DNA of 64,000 nt from positions 7,652-71,651 of the forward strand of contig CAYJPA010000020.1 in NCBI GenBank assembly GCA_964371945.1. Direction: 5' to 3'. The notes beneath the pieces were generated by a model. The model made no database searches and was not told where the DNA came from. It saw only the letters and a program-made list of their open reading frames with translations. Below, piece after piece: positions 26,406 through 35,031 of the stretch. How positions within the stretch are numbered: the stretch's first letter is position 1; each line of letters starts with the position of its first letter. The position numbers and the translations under genes are program-made. The stretch comes from CAYJPA01 sp964371945. GTDB taxonomy: Bacteria > Chloroflexota > Chloroflexia > Thermomicrobiales > UBA6265.

Positions 26406-27500
26406 TCAAGCGTCCCAACCCGCGTGCTTCTCCGCCCCGGTCAACACCCTGCAACCCTGCTCAGTGACGAGAACGACATCTTCGATTCGAACGCCGCCCC
26501 ATGCTGGAATGTAGATCCCGGGCTCCACCGTGACAACGTGACCCGGCTGCAGTACCTCGTCCGAGGCAATCGAGAGACTCGGCGCCTCATGAATACGCAA
26601 TCCCACTCTATGTCCGAGCGAATGAACGAGGTAGTCGCCAAAACCGGCGCTTGTGATGATGTCGCGCGCGAGCTGATCCACGTCCTTGGCGCGAACACCA
26701 GCGGAGATCGCTTTTGTCGCCTCCGCGTTCGCACGGTACACGACATTGTAAACCTCGCGCAGCCGTTCTGGAGCTTCACCAAACCAGAGCGTTCGCGTGA
26801 GATCGCCACAATAGCCGTTCGAGGCCACTCCCATATCGATCACGATCGGCTCCCCGACCTGAAACGGCCGATTCGTCGCGGCATGGTGCGGGTGGGCGGA
26901 ATGCGGTCCACCGCCGACGCCTGGAGAGAATGCGACCGTGCCGGATGTCGTTTCGCGCGTCAGTCGCTCGATCTGCCAAACAACGTGCTTTTCGGTGATA
27001 CCCGGTTCGAGCGCGGCGGCAACCTTCGCGAACACGTCGTCGGTCAGCCGGATCGCCTCTTCCAAATGAGCGATCTCAGCGTCGGTCTTGACGGCACGAA
27101 GATGGTCGATGCTTCCGGCGAGTGGCGTCCAGGTGAGTGAGGGCTGCTCGCTTCGCATGGCTTCAAGTGATGCGACTGGCAGCGCACGATCTTCAAATCC
27201 GATCTTCGTCCAGCCGATCTCCTTGGCGAGCCCGGCAATGAAAGGCTCCCAAGGTCGCTTCCAAGGCTCGACTTCTACCCCGTCGGCCTCTGAAGCTGCC
27301 CAATCGGTGTTGTTGGGACTGGCAAAGAGCCGTGCCGAGTCGCGCCCGATCAGCAGAACGCCGGATGATTCATCCGGTGCGTGATCGTCAGCGGTGTAGC
27401 CGGACGCATAGCGGCGGTTCGTTGCGCCGGAGATCAACATCCCATCGAGATTGCGATCATCGAGGATCGCCCTGAGTTTGGCGATGACGAGGTCGCTCAT
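26406..27500 (-). CDS. M24-family Xaa-Pro aminopeptidase/dipeptidase
   Basis: This is a pita-bread metallopeptidase that cleaves before or after proline. An N-terminal creatinase-like domain (MLISGATNRRYASGYTAD) is followed by the catalytic domain. The five metal ligands fall in PIVIDMGVASNGYCGDLTRT (two Asp), HSLGHRVGLRIHEAP (His), TVEPGIYIP (Glu) and VRIEDVVLV (Glu). It overlaps the aroQ stop by four bases and precedes efp by 15 bases. The aroQ-pepQ-efp-accB order is shared with many Gram-positive bacteria, where this gene is called yqhT or papA. The 364-residue length is typical. Confidence 0.94.
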   Translation of the reverse strand: MSDLVIAKLRAILDDRNLDGMLISGATNRRYASGYTADDHAPDESSGVLLIGRDSARLFASPNNTDWAASEADGVEVEPWKRPWEPFIAGLAKEIGWTKIGFEDRALPVASLEAMRSEQPSLTWTPLAGSIDHLRAVKTDAEIAHLEEAIRLTDDVFAKVAAALEPGITEKHVVWQIERLTRETTSGTVAFSPGVGGGPHSAHPHHAATNRPFQVGEPIVIDMGVASNGYCGDLTRTLWFGEAPERLREVYNVVYRANAEATKAISAGVRAKDVDQLARDIITSAGFGDYLVHSLGHRVGLRIHEAPSLSIASDEVLQPGHVVTVEPGIYIPAWGGVRIEDVVLVTEQGCRVLTGAEKHAGWDA

Positions 27501-27961
27501 CGAGCAAGCTGCTTGCCGTCAAGCCGCTTGACAAGGTAATCGAGCGCCAGGAGATATCCATCCGCGCCGAAACCAGCGATCTGACCGACCGCGATTGGTG
27601 CGATCACCGAATGATGACGGAACTCCTCGCGGGTATGGATGTTCGTCAGGTGAACCTCGACGACCGGACGATTCGTCGCGGCCAACGCGTCACGAAGGGC
27701 GATGCTGTAATGGGTGAGGCCGCCGGGGTTGATGATGATCCCAAAAGCAGTCCGACCCGACTCCTGGATCAAATCGATCAGCCCGCCCTCGTGATTCGAC
27801 TGAAACGCCTGGATGGCGACCGGCGGATCCACCGCTGATCCCGCGTCGGCAACCGCTCGCTCGATATCAGGCAGCGTCGTGTGACCGTAAAGCTCCGGCT
27901 CACGGGCTCCCAGCAGGTTAATATTCGGTCCGTTCAACAGGAGTATCCGCCGGTCGATCAT
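27497..27961 (-). CDS. aroQ: type II 3-dehydroquinate dehydratase
   Basis: AroQ catalyses the third step of the shikimate pathway with a trans-dehydration mechanism. The start motif LLLNGPNINLLGAREPELYG is characteristic, including the catalytic Tyr. The substrate-binding motifs INPGGLTHYSIALRDAL and VEVHLTNIHTREEFRHHSV (Asn, His) follow. Its 154 residues fit the dodecameric type II enzyme. The ATG directly follows the stop codon of the upstream secreted-protein gene with no spacing. Its own stop overlaps the next start in an ATGA. Confidence 0.96.
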   Translation of the reverse strand: MIDRRILLLNGPNINLLGAREPELYGHTTLPDIERAVADAGSAVDPPVAIQAFQSNHEGGLIDLIQESGRTAFGIIINPGGLTHYSIALRDALAATNRPVVEVHLTNIHTREEFRHHSVIAPIAVGQIAGFGADGYLLALDYLVKRLDGKQLAR

Positions 27962-28993
27962 CTAGGCGTTTCCCGCCACAGTCAGGCTACCGACGGGAGC
28001 GCCGCTGTTTGCCAGCGCGGGAACATAGGCCCTGATCGTGTAACTGCCGTCCTTGTCATCGATTCGCAGCTTGCCGATGAAGACGTACACGGGCTGCAGG
28101 TACTGCTTGCCGCCCGGTGGACCAGATGTCGAGTAGGCGATGGAGATATCGCTAAACGTAACCCTGCCGCTGATGTCCGAGCCCGGATCGATATCAGCTT
28201 TTGCCAGATCGGCCTGGATATAGGCCTGTCCACTTTCGACGATCTGCCAGGCCTGTTCCGCCGGCATAAGCTGATAAACGTCGGTGCGAACGACGGACGC
28301 CCAGCGTGAAGATGCCTCGAGCACGACGCCCTTCGGTCCGATCGTGACCGAGATGCTTGGAAACGACGCGAGAACGTCGCCCGGCTCCGCCGGCCCGTAG
28401 AAGACGATCAGTCGCTTGGTCTCTTCGATCCGGCTAACGACTTTCCCTTTGCCAAGGTCGGCCGGCAGCAATCCAGTCAAACGAAGCCAGTCACGACCAA
28501 AATCGATCGCCTCTTCATCGCCAGGCAGTTTGTCGTCTTCAGCCTTTTCGGCAGAGAAATACTGGATAAGCTCGGTAGAATAGAAGAGCTGCCCGTTGCC
28601 GTTGGCTTCGAAGGTACCGTCGCCCCGGTCGGTGACCTCGCCGCCAATTCCCAGCTTGTCGGCGAGCGCCTGTGCTTTTTCCAGGGTTGCGCTCGTTCGT
28701 CGCAGCTCATAGACCGGCGATTCCCTCGGAACAGCATCGAGATCGGCCTTGAGCGACGACTTCAGGTCGAACGTGTACCCCTGCTCGTTCGCCGTCGGTA
28801 GGTCTGGCGGCGGAAGCTCGACCGTGACTTCCCCGCCTGAGTCACTCGATCCTTCACCTTCAGCGGTCGGGCTGAGCGGAACAGTCGTGATCGCCGCGCC
28901 GGAAGGCGCAGCGACCGCGGTCGCAATAATGAACAGCCCGACAAATGCCAGTAGCAATCGTCGATCGGCAAGTTTCCGTGCATTCTGAATCAA
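27962..28993 (-). CDS. predicted secreted or anchored protein, 343 aa, unknown function
   Basis: The product is not recognised. The N-terminus is a signal peptide or single membrane anchor (basic start, then LLLAFVGLFIIATAVAA). A Ser/Gly/Glu-rich linker follows, with a folded extracellular part of about 280 residues. Segments such as GEVTDRGDGTFEANGNG and a C-terminal beta-rich region (KQYLQPVYVFIGKLRI) suggest repeated beta-sheet modules, perhaps of the kind found in peptidase propeptide/YpeB-like proteins. No lipobox is visible. It lies 14 bases after uvrB and abuts aroQ, so it is firmly inside the operon even though its role is unrelated on its face. Confidence 0.8.
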   Translation of the reverse strand: MIQNARKLADRRLLLAFVGLFIIATAVAAPSGAAITTVPLSPTAEGEGSSDSGGEVTVELPPPDLPTANEQGYTFDLKSSLKADLDAVPRESPVYELRRTSATLEKAQALADKLGIGGEVTDRGDGTFEANGNGQLFYSTELIQYFSAEKAEDDKLPGDEEAIDFGRDWLRLTGLLPADLGKGKVVSRIEETKRLIVFYGPAEPGDVLASFPSISVTIGPKGVVLEASSRWASVVRTDVYQLMPAEQAWQIVESGQAYIQADLAKADIDPGSDISGRVTFSDISIAYSTSGPPGGKQYLQPVYVFIGKLRIDDKDGSYTIRAYVPALANSGAPVGSLTVAGNA

Positions 28994-29007
28994 TGAACTA
29001 CTCCTTC

Positions 29008-31041
29008 TCAGGAGGAAGCGCGTTTTTGGGCGGCGGCTACGGGATCCGCTTCGACGATTCTCCTGAGCTCGACGATCTGATCTCGCAGCAATGCTGCTTT
29101 TTCAAACTCGAGATCGCGCGCTGCTGCCTTCATCTGCGATTCGAGATCCTTGATCATTCGCACCACCTCATCGCGAGGTAGCTCCGCGATGATCCCGGCC
29201 TTGCTCTTGCCTTCTGCCCGGTATTCGCTGTGCTCCTCAGCCACGGCGCGCAAGCGATCCGAAATGTCCTTGATCTCTTTGACGATGCCCTTGGGATGAA
29301 TCCCATGGAGCTCATTATGGGCGATCTGAACGCCCCGCCGGCGGTACGTTTCATCGATCGCGGCCTTCATGGAGCGGGTCATGTTATCCGCGTACATGAC
29401 GACTTGACCGTCCACATGCCGGGCAGCTCGTCCGATTGTCTGGATCAACGAGCCTTCCGAACGGAGGAAGCCCTCCTTGTCGGCATCGAGTATCGCAACC
29501 AGTGACACCTCAGGCAGGTCAAGTCCCTCGCGGAGGAGATTGATGCCAACCACCACATCATAGACGCCCAGTCGCAGATCGCGAAGGATTTCGATCCGCT
29601 CAAGCGTATCAATCTCGCTGTGAAGGTAGTGTGTGCGAACTCCCATCTCCTTCAGGTAGTCCGCGAGATCCTCCGCCATGCGTTTTGTAAGTGTTGTGAC
29701 GAGCACTCGCTCGTTACGGGCAACCCTGGCGTTTATCTCTCCGAGCAGGTCGTCAATCTGACCCTTTGTCGGCTTGACCGTGATCGCCGGATCAATGAGT
29801 CCCGTCGGCCGGATAACCTGCTCGACCACTTGCTGGCTGTGCTCGTACTCATACGGTCCCGGCGTGGCGGAAACGAAGATCACATCGTTGATCGTCTTGG
29901 CGAACTCGTCGAATGTCAGCGGTCGATGGTGTCGTGCCGACGGAAGCCGGAATCCATGCTCGACAAGTACATCTTTGCGGGAACGGTCGCCGGCGAACAT
30001 GCCGCGAACTTGCGGAATTGAGATATGCGACTCGTCGATGAACATCAAGAAGTCTTCAGGATAGTAGTCGAGCAACGTCGAGGGTTGCTCGCCCGGCCGG
30101 CGTCGCGAGAGGTGCATCGAGTAGTTCTCAATGCCGGCGCAATACCCTGTTTCCTGCATCATCTCGAGGTCGTACATCGTGCGCTGACGAAGCCGGGCGG
30201 CCTCGAGCACTTTCCCCTCGGTTTCAAGCTCACGCAATCTCTCTTCGAGCTCGACCTGGATGTCGACGATCGCCAGTCTCATCTTGTCGGCAGTTGTGAC
30301 GAAGTGCTTGGCCGGAAAGATGTCGATTTCGAGCCGTTCGACCAGCAGCTCGCCCGTCAGCGGATCGACTTCGACAATGCGTTCGACTTCATCGCCGAAG
30401 AACTCGACCCGAATCGCGATCTCCTCATACGCGGGGTAGACCTCAAGCGTATCGCCACGAACCCGAAATGATCCTCGGATGAGGGTCATGTCATTGCGGT
30501 CATACTGAATCTCGATGAGCTGCCGCACGACCTTATCGCGCCGAATATGTGCTCCGCGCCGGAGTGAAACGACAGTGTTCTGGTACTCCTCGGGCGATCC
30601 GAGACCGTAGATGCATGAAACCGAGGCGACGATCAATGTATCGGCACGCGTCAGTAGCGATCGCGTCGCCGCGTGGCGGAGTTTGTCGATCTCCTCGTTG
30701 ATGTCGGAGTCTTTTTCGATGTAGGTGTCTGTCCGCGGAACATACGCCTCTGGTTGGTAGTAGTCGTAGTAGGAGACGAAGTATTCGACCGCGTTATTCG
30801 GGAAAAACTCCTTGAATTCGGAATAAAGTTGAGCCGCAAGCGTTTTATTGTGCGCCAACACCAGCGTGGGTCTGTTGACGTGCTGAACGATATTCGCCAT
30901 GGTGAATGTTTTGCCGGAGCCTGTTACCCCGCGCAGTGTTTGCGCCTTGGCGCCGGCGGTCAAACCCGCGACGAGCTCCTCAATTGCCTGTGGCTGATCA
31001 CCGGTCGGTTTCAGATCGGAAACGATCTTGAAATCGGGCAT
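29008..31041 (-). CDS. uvrB: UvrABC excinuclease subunit B
   Basis: UvrB verifies DNA damage in nucleotide excision repair and loads UvrC. Walker A is LRGVTGSGKTFTMA, the beta-hairpin that inserts between strands is EYFVSYYDYYQPEAYVP, and the helicase motifs IDESHISIPQ, SATPGPYE and IGRAARH are intact. The C-terminal UvrC-binding UVR motif is present (LESQMKAAARDLEFEKAA). At 677 residues it is normal length. ATG 31041 follows CAGGAGGAAAC. It heads the ten-gene minus-strand run. A TATACT box lies about 60 bases upstream, but the -35 element is not clear. Confidence 0.98.
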   Translation of the reverse strand: MPDFKIVSDLKPTGDQPQAIEELVAGLTAGAKAQTLRGVTGSGKTFTMANIVQHVNRPTLVLAHNKTLAAQLYSEFKEFFPNNAVEYFVSYYDYYQPEAYVPRTDTYIEKDSDINEEIDKLRHAATRSLLTRADTLIVASVSCIYGLGSPEEYQNTVVSLRRGAHIRRDKVVRQLIEIQYDRNDMTLIRGSFRVRGDTLEVYPAYEEIAIRVEFFGDEVERIVEVDPLTGELLVERLEIDIFPAKHFVTTADKMRLAIVDIQVELEERLRELETEGKVLEAARLRQRTMYDLEMMQETGYCAGIENYSMHLSRRRPGEQPSTLLDYYPEDFLMFIDESHISIPQVRGMFAGDRSRKDVLVEHGFRLPSARHHRPLTFDEFAKTINDVIFVSATPGPYEYEHSQQVVEQVIRPTGLIDPAITVKPTKGQIDDLLGEINARVARNERVLVTTLTKRMAEDLADYLKEMGVRTHYLHSEIDTLERIEILRDLRLGVYDVVVGINLLREGLDLPEVSLVAILDADKEGFLRSEGSLIQTIGRAARHVDGQVVMYADNMTRSMKAAIDETYRRRGVQIAHNELHGIHPKGIVKEIKDISDRLRAVAEEHSEYRAEGKSKAGIIAELPRDEVVRMIKDLESQMKAAARDLEFEKAALLRDQIVELRRIVEADPVAAAQKRASS

Positions 31042-31170
31042 GTTTCCTCCTGGAGAGCGTTACGCCCGCGGTGTGAATTCGCGGGCGCTCGACCATGAAG
31101 TATACCCTGTCAACCGAGCGGGGAAGAAGAGCGTCGACCTTAACATGACATAAGCTCGGAAGAATCTGGA

Positions 31171-31632
31171 TCAATGAATTCGGTAGAATTCGGCTTCGTC
31201 ACCGCCAAGTCCGATGATCTCTTCGATATGCCGGATTGCCCAGCGTTGCCCCGCGAATAGCAACCGGGCGGTCGCTTCTTCGGTCTCGCACCAGGCGTAG
31301 TCCACATATTCCTCGCTCAGTGAAACGCGTGCCGCCGGCGCCGCGGTGAAGGCAAAAACGGGCGCGAGGATGATCGAATCGGTTTGCGGGTCAAAAAATT
31401 GATTGATGTAGTCCGCGGAGTAGGCGGTATTGACAGTCAGGCCGGTCGCGGTCAAAACCGCGCGCTTGGCGGATTCCAACGCCGTTTCGTCAGGATCGAT
31501 TTTTCCGTGGATGCCGTGCCAGGTTCCTCCCAGCGGCACGTCCTTTCCACGCTGCAGGAGCAGGAATTGCACCAGACCATTGTGGCGCCTGAAGAGATAC
31601 GCATCGACGATATCGGCGGCGATTCTGCTCAC
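31171..31632 (-). CDS. Nudix-fold protein with a degenerate Nudix box
   Basis: The fold is recognisable: DAYLFRRHNGLVQFLLLQRG, then GGTWHGIHGKI, then a helix, then strands ending with VDYAWCETEEATARL. The Nudix box spacing Gx5Ex7RExxEExG is kept (GKIDPDETALESAKRAVLTA then TG). The three catalytic glutamates of the REUxEE core are replaced, giving RAVLTAT. The protein is therefore probably not a standard Nudix pyrophosphatase. It could be a binding-only homologue or a decaying gene. The GTG start at 31632 has a weak GAG-type site. It stands alone upstream of uvrB, 129 bases away, on the same strand. Confidence 0.8.
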   Translation of the reverse strand: MSRIAADIVDAYLFRRHNGLVQFLLLQRGKDVPLGGTWHGIHGKIDPDETALESAKRAVLTATGLTVNTAYSADYINQFFDPQTDSIILAPVFAFTAAPAARVSLSEEYVDYAWCETEEATARLLFAGQRWAIRHIEEIIGLGGDEAEFYRIH

Positions 31633-31816
31633 GGTTCACTCGCACGGGCTGTAGTCATACGGCTGATGATCCACCGAGATGTGACGTCGCCAGCCTAATT
31701 CGCGGTCAGTGTGTCGACTCATGACCGTACCACAAAACACGCCCGAAGGTGGTTGACTGATCGAATCCGATGGCCGCGGTCGGACCCAATCAATTGTTGC
31801 CAGTGTCAACGAAAAT

Positions 31817-31838
31817 CGGCCCCGGATGTCCGGGGCCG
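31817..31838 (-). terminator. GC-rich hairpin terminator on the minus strand
   Basis: A perfect inverted repeat (cggccccgga tg tccggggccg) is followed on the minus strand by GATTTTCG. It lies 80 bases beyond the stop of the truncated ImmA/IrrE-like gene and would end that transcript. Confidence 0.65.
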
Positions 31839-31917
31839 AGTCGTCACATGTGCCGGTTCTTCAGCGCGCGGTATCAGCCGCCACAACGCCTTCCCGTGGA
31901 GATCGTTGTCCGTTCAA

Positions 31918-32298
31918 TCAGTGCTCGAAGTGCCGTGCCGTTGCGAACGGTTGCCGCTTTGCTCGAAGTGGCGTGGCGAATCGTGAGACGACGTAATGCG
32001 ATCCTGAACGGCCGGCGACGTAGCCGTGGAGTTCAGTCGGCGATTCGTACCATCGAATTCCTATTCCCGCTGCGGCCAAAACGCTTCTCGCCGAAGGAGG
32101 ATCTTCAGGTTCGAGGGATTGGCTCAATGTCCAGCACGACGCGAACCAGCCATAAAAGAGATCGTCGATATCCTCATCGCCTCTCCAGAGCGCCGCGGCG
32201 TGCTCATCGATGATTGATGCCAGTTCGTGAGCGGTGAGCGTACGAGATGGCAGATCAATGACAGGCTGGAGCACATCAACTTCAGTTTCCGTAATCAT
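31918..32298 (-). CDS. truncated ImmA/IrrE-like protein with a lost metal site
   Basis: The middle of this 126-residue product reads LAAAGIGIRWYESPTELHGY, then YVVSRFATPLRAKRQPFATA, then RHFEH. This follows the layout of ImmA/IrrE metallopeptidases just before their HExxH helix (LHGFY ... RFTLAHELGH). The metal motif has decayed to RHFEH and the chain stops there, so the catalytic C-terminal half is absent. The N-terminal part is helical. ATG 32298 is chosen because it overlaps the upstream small gene by 17 bases, which suggests an operon pair. It may be a pseudogene. A binding-only role cannot be excluded. Confidence 0.55.
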   Translation of the reverse strand: MITETEVDVLQPVIDLPSRTLTAHELASIIDEHAAALWRGDEDIDDLFYGWFASCWTLSQSLEPEDPPSARSVLAAAGIGIRWYESPTELHGYVAGRSGSHYVVSRFATPLRAKRQPFATARHFEH

Positions 32299-32584
32299 GG
32301 ATCTCCCCGCGTTTCCGTCCGATAGGAGCAACGTTCAATTCGGTCGATCGATCACGTGGAAGCTCAATCACCGCTGAAGGTTGAATTTCGTTGAGGGCAA
32401 CCCTGGCCCGGACGAGCTCCGCTTCGGCGAACTGAAGCCGTGCGGAGAGATCCGCGGAGGTGGAGATCGATGCCAAATATCGGCGGGCCAGCCTGACATG
32501 GTCGTATGCCGCGGCGACGACCTCTCGAAGCTCGGCTAGTGAAGTATCCAGTGAAGGTTCTAAAGTATCCACCGCATGAAGCAT
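32282..32584 (-). CDS. small helical protein, 100 aa, unknown function
   Basis: The product is not recognised. ATG 32584 has CAGGAG six bases upstream, a better start than the longer frame from 32794. The sequence is mostly helical with a likely coiled-coil segment (residues ~15-68, ASISTSADLSARLQFAEAEL) and ends in a basic tail. Its end overlaps the start of the truncated ImmA/IrrE-like gene. ImmA-type proteins are often paired with an XRE-type repressor, but no helix-turn-helix is visible here. Confidence 0.55.
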   Translation of the reverse strand: MLHAVDTLEPSLDTSLAELREVVAAAYDHVRLARRYLASISTSADLSARLQFAEAELVRARVALNEIQPSAVIELPRDRSTELNVAPIGRKRGEIHDYGN

Positions 32585-33032
32585 GGCCGACTCCTGCACC
32601 TTCGTTTTGATATTCGATGCACCAACTGACGGTGAAAAAGCAAGAAGTGTGCCTAGAAGTGGTGCCAGAGCGAGGTGGAATGGTCTAGGTGCTTTGTGGA
32701 GATCGAGTAGCTCCGGACGCGAGGTAGTTGCAGAGGTCAGGACAAAGAGTTCGAAGCGAACCGGCGAGCGAATCGGTAAGTCGTGACGAATCAACCGAAA
32801 CAGGGGCCTGCATCACTGCTGCTGAGCGTAGTCGAATTTGAAGACAACCAACAGGGGCCGTTGGGGGGGATGAACGAACAGGAGTCAATCTGACTCCGAC
32901 CTCATCTGCAACTCTTTCCTCTCTTATCACGAACATTGACCGCTGCAATCGCGAAAGGATTGGCAAAGGAGAATGTTCTAGAAGAGCGATCGTCCACGAG
33001 TACGCAAAACGCGTCGCAACGACGGCAAAGCA
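32585..33032. other. gap without a convincing gene; contains a small palindrome
   Basis: About 450 bases hold only short, motif-free open frames. A perfect 7-bp inverted repeat with a 3-base loop (ggagtca atc tgactcc, 32881-32897) is the only clear structure and could be an operator. The promoter of the small helical gene should lie near 32600-32800. Confidence 0.4.
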
Positions 33033-34058
33033 TCAGTCGAGCCAAATTGGGTTCGTCCACGCCCGCTTGCCGGCCGCATCGACCACCGTCACCCTGCAAT
33101 AGGAACCCTCATGCGCCTTGATTGAAAAGGTCGTTTTGGTGATCTGTTTGGCGTGATTTGCGCCAAGCGCAATCTGTCCAGGATCGCCCGTCACGTAAAC
33201 GGAGACGGCGGGCGAGTTGGCAACAGTCAATTGCGTTTTGTCGTCGCGCACGATGATGTCGTGAATGAGCGGTCCCTGGCTGGTGTAGTACCGGCCGGCT
33301 TTGAGCGATTCGACGAGCAACTCGGGATCGAGTCGCTCGGCATGAACCCAGACCCACGCCGCAAAGCCCGCCGGATAGGTATCGCCCGCACCAGAGCCGT
33401 CCGGCGCGGACGCGGTTGCCTGCAACGCTTCCATGAATGCTTCTTCGCTTTCGCCGCGCTGCGGTAGATTTGGAAGATCGGCAAAGTTGCGGAAGTGCGC
33501 GTCGTCCGCCCCGAATGCGGTCACTCTTCGCCCGGCGGCGAGGAGTTGATCGACGTGATACCAGCTCTCCGGCCGGTCGCTGAGCGCCGCGCACACTTCG
33601 TTGTATGCCTCGATCGCGTGCGCACCTGGAATGCTCTGCAAGTCCTCAATCGTGGCTCCATACCACGTGGGATGGGCGAGACCGACAAACGCGCCAGCTT
33701 CCACGGCCCGTTGAGCTAATTGCGGCCCAGTTTCGCCGCTTTGAAGCCCCGGGAAGTCAAGCGGCAAACCTGAAGCCAGAATATGCCAGTCCTGCCCGTT
33801 CGCGAGCGACGGAGCATGCAATTCTGCGCCAATCAGCGTCGTGAATTCGTTCGAACGATATTCCGTTGTGTCCGTGACCGGGAAGCCGAATTCGGGTGAA
33901 AAATGGTCGGTAATCGTGACGAAGTCATAACCCTGTTGCCGGTAAGCAGCGCAAACCTGCTCGGGTGACATCCCACCATCCGAGCTCGTCGAATGGGCAT
34001 GCAGATTTCCGCGGAACAGACGGCCCGGACCTGATCTGTGGAATGGGAGATTGCGCAC
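33033..34058 (-). CDS. PHP-domain metallohydrolase (CehA/McbA-type)
   Basis: The protein has a polymerase-and-histidinol-phosphatase (PHP) fold and 341 residues. The first metal motif is FRGNLHAHSTSSDGG, the second FVTITDHFSPEF and the third the VGLAHPTWYG block. TAFGADDAHF supplies later ligands. A C-terminal beta-sandwich (AVSVYVTGDPGQIALG) is common in CehA-like proteins, some of which hydrolyse carbamates or phosphoesters. It is the last gene of the binding-protein/permease operon, 46 bases beyond the second permease. It may therefore act on the imported compound or a product of it. The GTG start has only a weak AGG upstream. Confidence 0.87.
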   Translation of the reverse strand: MRNLPFHRSGPGRLFRGNLHAHSTSSDGGMSPEQVCAAYRQQGYDFVTITDHFSPEFGFPVTDTTEYRSNEFTTLIGAELHAPSLANGQDWHILASGLPLDFPGLQSGETGPQLAQRAVEAGAFVGLAHPTWYGATIEDLQSIPGAHAIEAYNEVCAALSDRPESWYHVDQLLAAGRRVTAFGADDAHFRNFADLPNLPQRGESEEAFMEALQATASAPDGSGAGDTYPAGFAAWVWVHAERLDPELLVESLKAGRYYTSQGPLIHDIIVRDDKTQLTVANSPAVSVYVTGDPGQIALGANHAKQITKTTFSIKAHEGSYCRVTVVDAAGKRAWTNPIWLD

Positions 34059-34104
34059 GTGGTAACCTGCTTTCTAGACATAACCAAACTGACTTTGCCG
34101 AGCG

Positions 34105-35031
34105 CTAACGAAAACCACGAAGCGTTGGATCAAGCTCATCTCGCAACCAATCCCCGATCAAGCTGGCCGCCAACACCGTGATCATCAACGCGATTCCGGG
34201 GATGACGCTGATCCACCAAGCACTCAGGAGATAGTCACGTCCACTGCTGATCATTGACCCCCAGGAGGGATTCGGCGGTGGAACACCGAGACCGAGGAAA
34301 CTCATCGACGCCTCGAACAGAATCAGACCGCGGAGCTGAACGGTGACCAGCACGATCACGATGGAGGTGAGATTGGGCAGCAGATGCCGAACAAGAATTC
34401 GTGGATCGTTCGCTCCTGCCGCATGGCTGGCGACAATGAACTCGCGGCCGCGAAGCGAAAGCACTTGCGACCTGATCGTTCGCGCGAATCCCATCCAGCT
34501 GCTAATGCCCGCCAAAATGATCAGAATCAACATACTCCGGCCGAACGCCGCGACGGCAGCGATCGCGATCACCATGAACGGTGTCGAGAGTTGTGCGTCG
34601 ACGAGGAGCATGATTGCGGAGTCGAGCGGGCCGCGGAAATACCCGGCAAGGAGTCCAAGCGTCGTCCCGATGAAGAGAGAGATGACCGCGGCGATCGCGC
34701 TGATTTCAAGCGCCGGCCGTGCGCCGTAGATGGTGCGGGACAGGATGTCGTACCCGATCTGATCGGTGCCGAACGGGTGATCCCAGGTGCCGCCGTCAGC
34801 CCAGATCGGGGGTATGTTGCGCGCTTTTAGGTTCTGTTGCAGTGGATCGTGCGGCGCAAGCTGTTCGGCAAAGATCGCCATTACCGCGAACCCGATGATC
34901 CACGAAATACAGACGAGTGTCAGGATCGGTAGCCTTCGTCGCTTGGACTTAGCGCCAACCACGGTCGTGGCTGTTTGACTGAGCCCGAGACGCCGAAACG
35001 GCACTGATTTGGGAGTTGCGAGATCAATCAT
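34105..35031 (-). CDS. ABC transporter permease, DppC/OppC family
   Basis: This is the second membrane subunit of a family 5 (peptide/nickel/oligosaccharide-type) importer, 308 residues. It has an N-terminal helix near LTLVCISWIIGFAVMAIFAE, a periplasmic stretch with HDPLQQNLKARNIPP and FGTDQIGYDILSRTIYGAR, then the permease domain. The ATPase-docking EAA loop appears in EFIVASHAAGANDPRILVRH. ATG 35031 has AGGG six bases upstream and overlaps the end of the first permease gene by 8 bases. No ATPase gene (DppD/DppF) occurs in this locus, so the energising subunits must be encoded elsewhere. Confidence 0.93.
   Translation of the reverse strand: MIDLATPKSVPFRRLGLSQTATTVVGAKSKRRRLPILTLVCISWIIGFAVMAIFAEQLAPHDPLQQNLKARNIPPIWADGGTWDHPFGTDQIGYDILSRTIYGARPALEISAIAAVISLFIGTTLGLLAGYFRGPLDSAIMLLVDAQLSTPFMVIAIAAVAAFGRSMLILIILAGISSWMGFARTIRSQVLSLRGREFIVASHAAGANDPRILVRHLLPNLTSIVIVLVTVQLRGLILFEASMSFLGLGVPPPNPSWGSMISSGRDYLLSAWWISVIPGIALMITVLAASLIGDWLRDELDPTLRGFR

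Noticed and set aside
32881..32897. Perfect short palindrome as a LexA box
   Set aside because: It does not match known LexA consensus forms and is not next to an SOS gene. Left as an unassigned inverted repeat.
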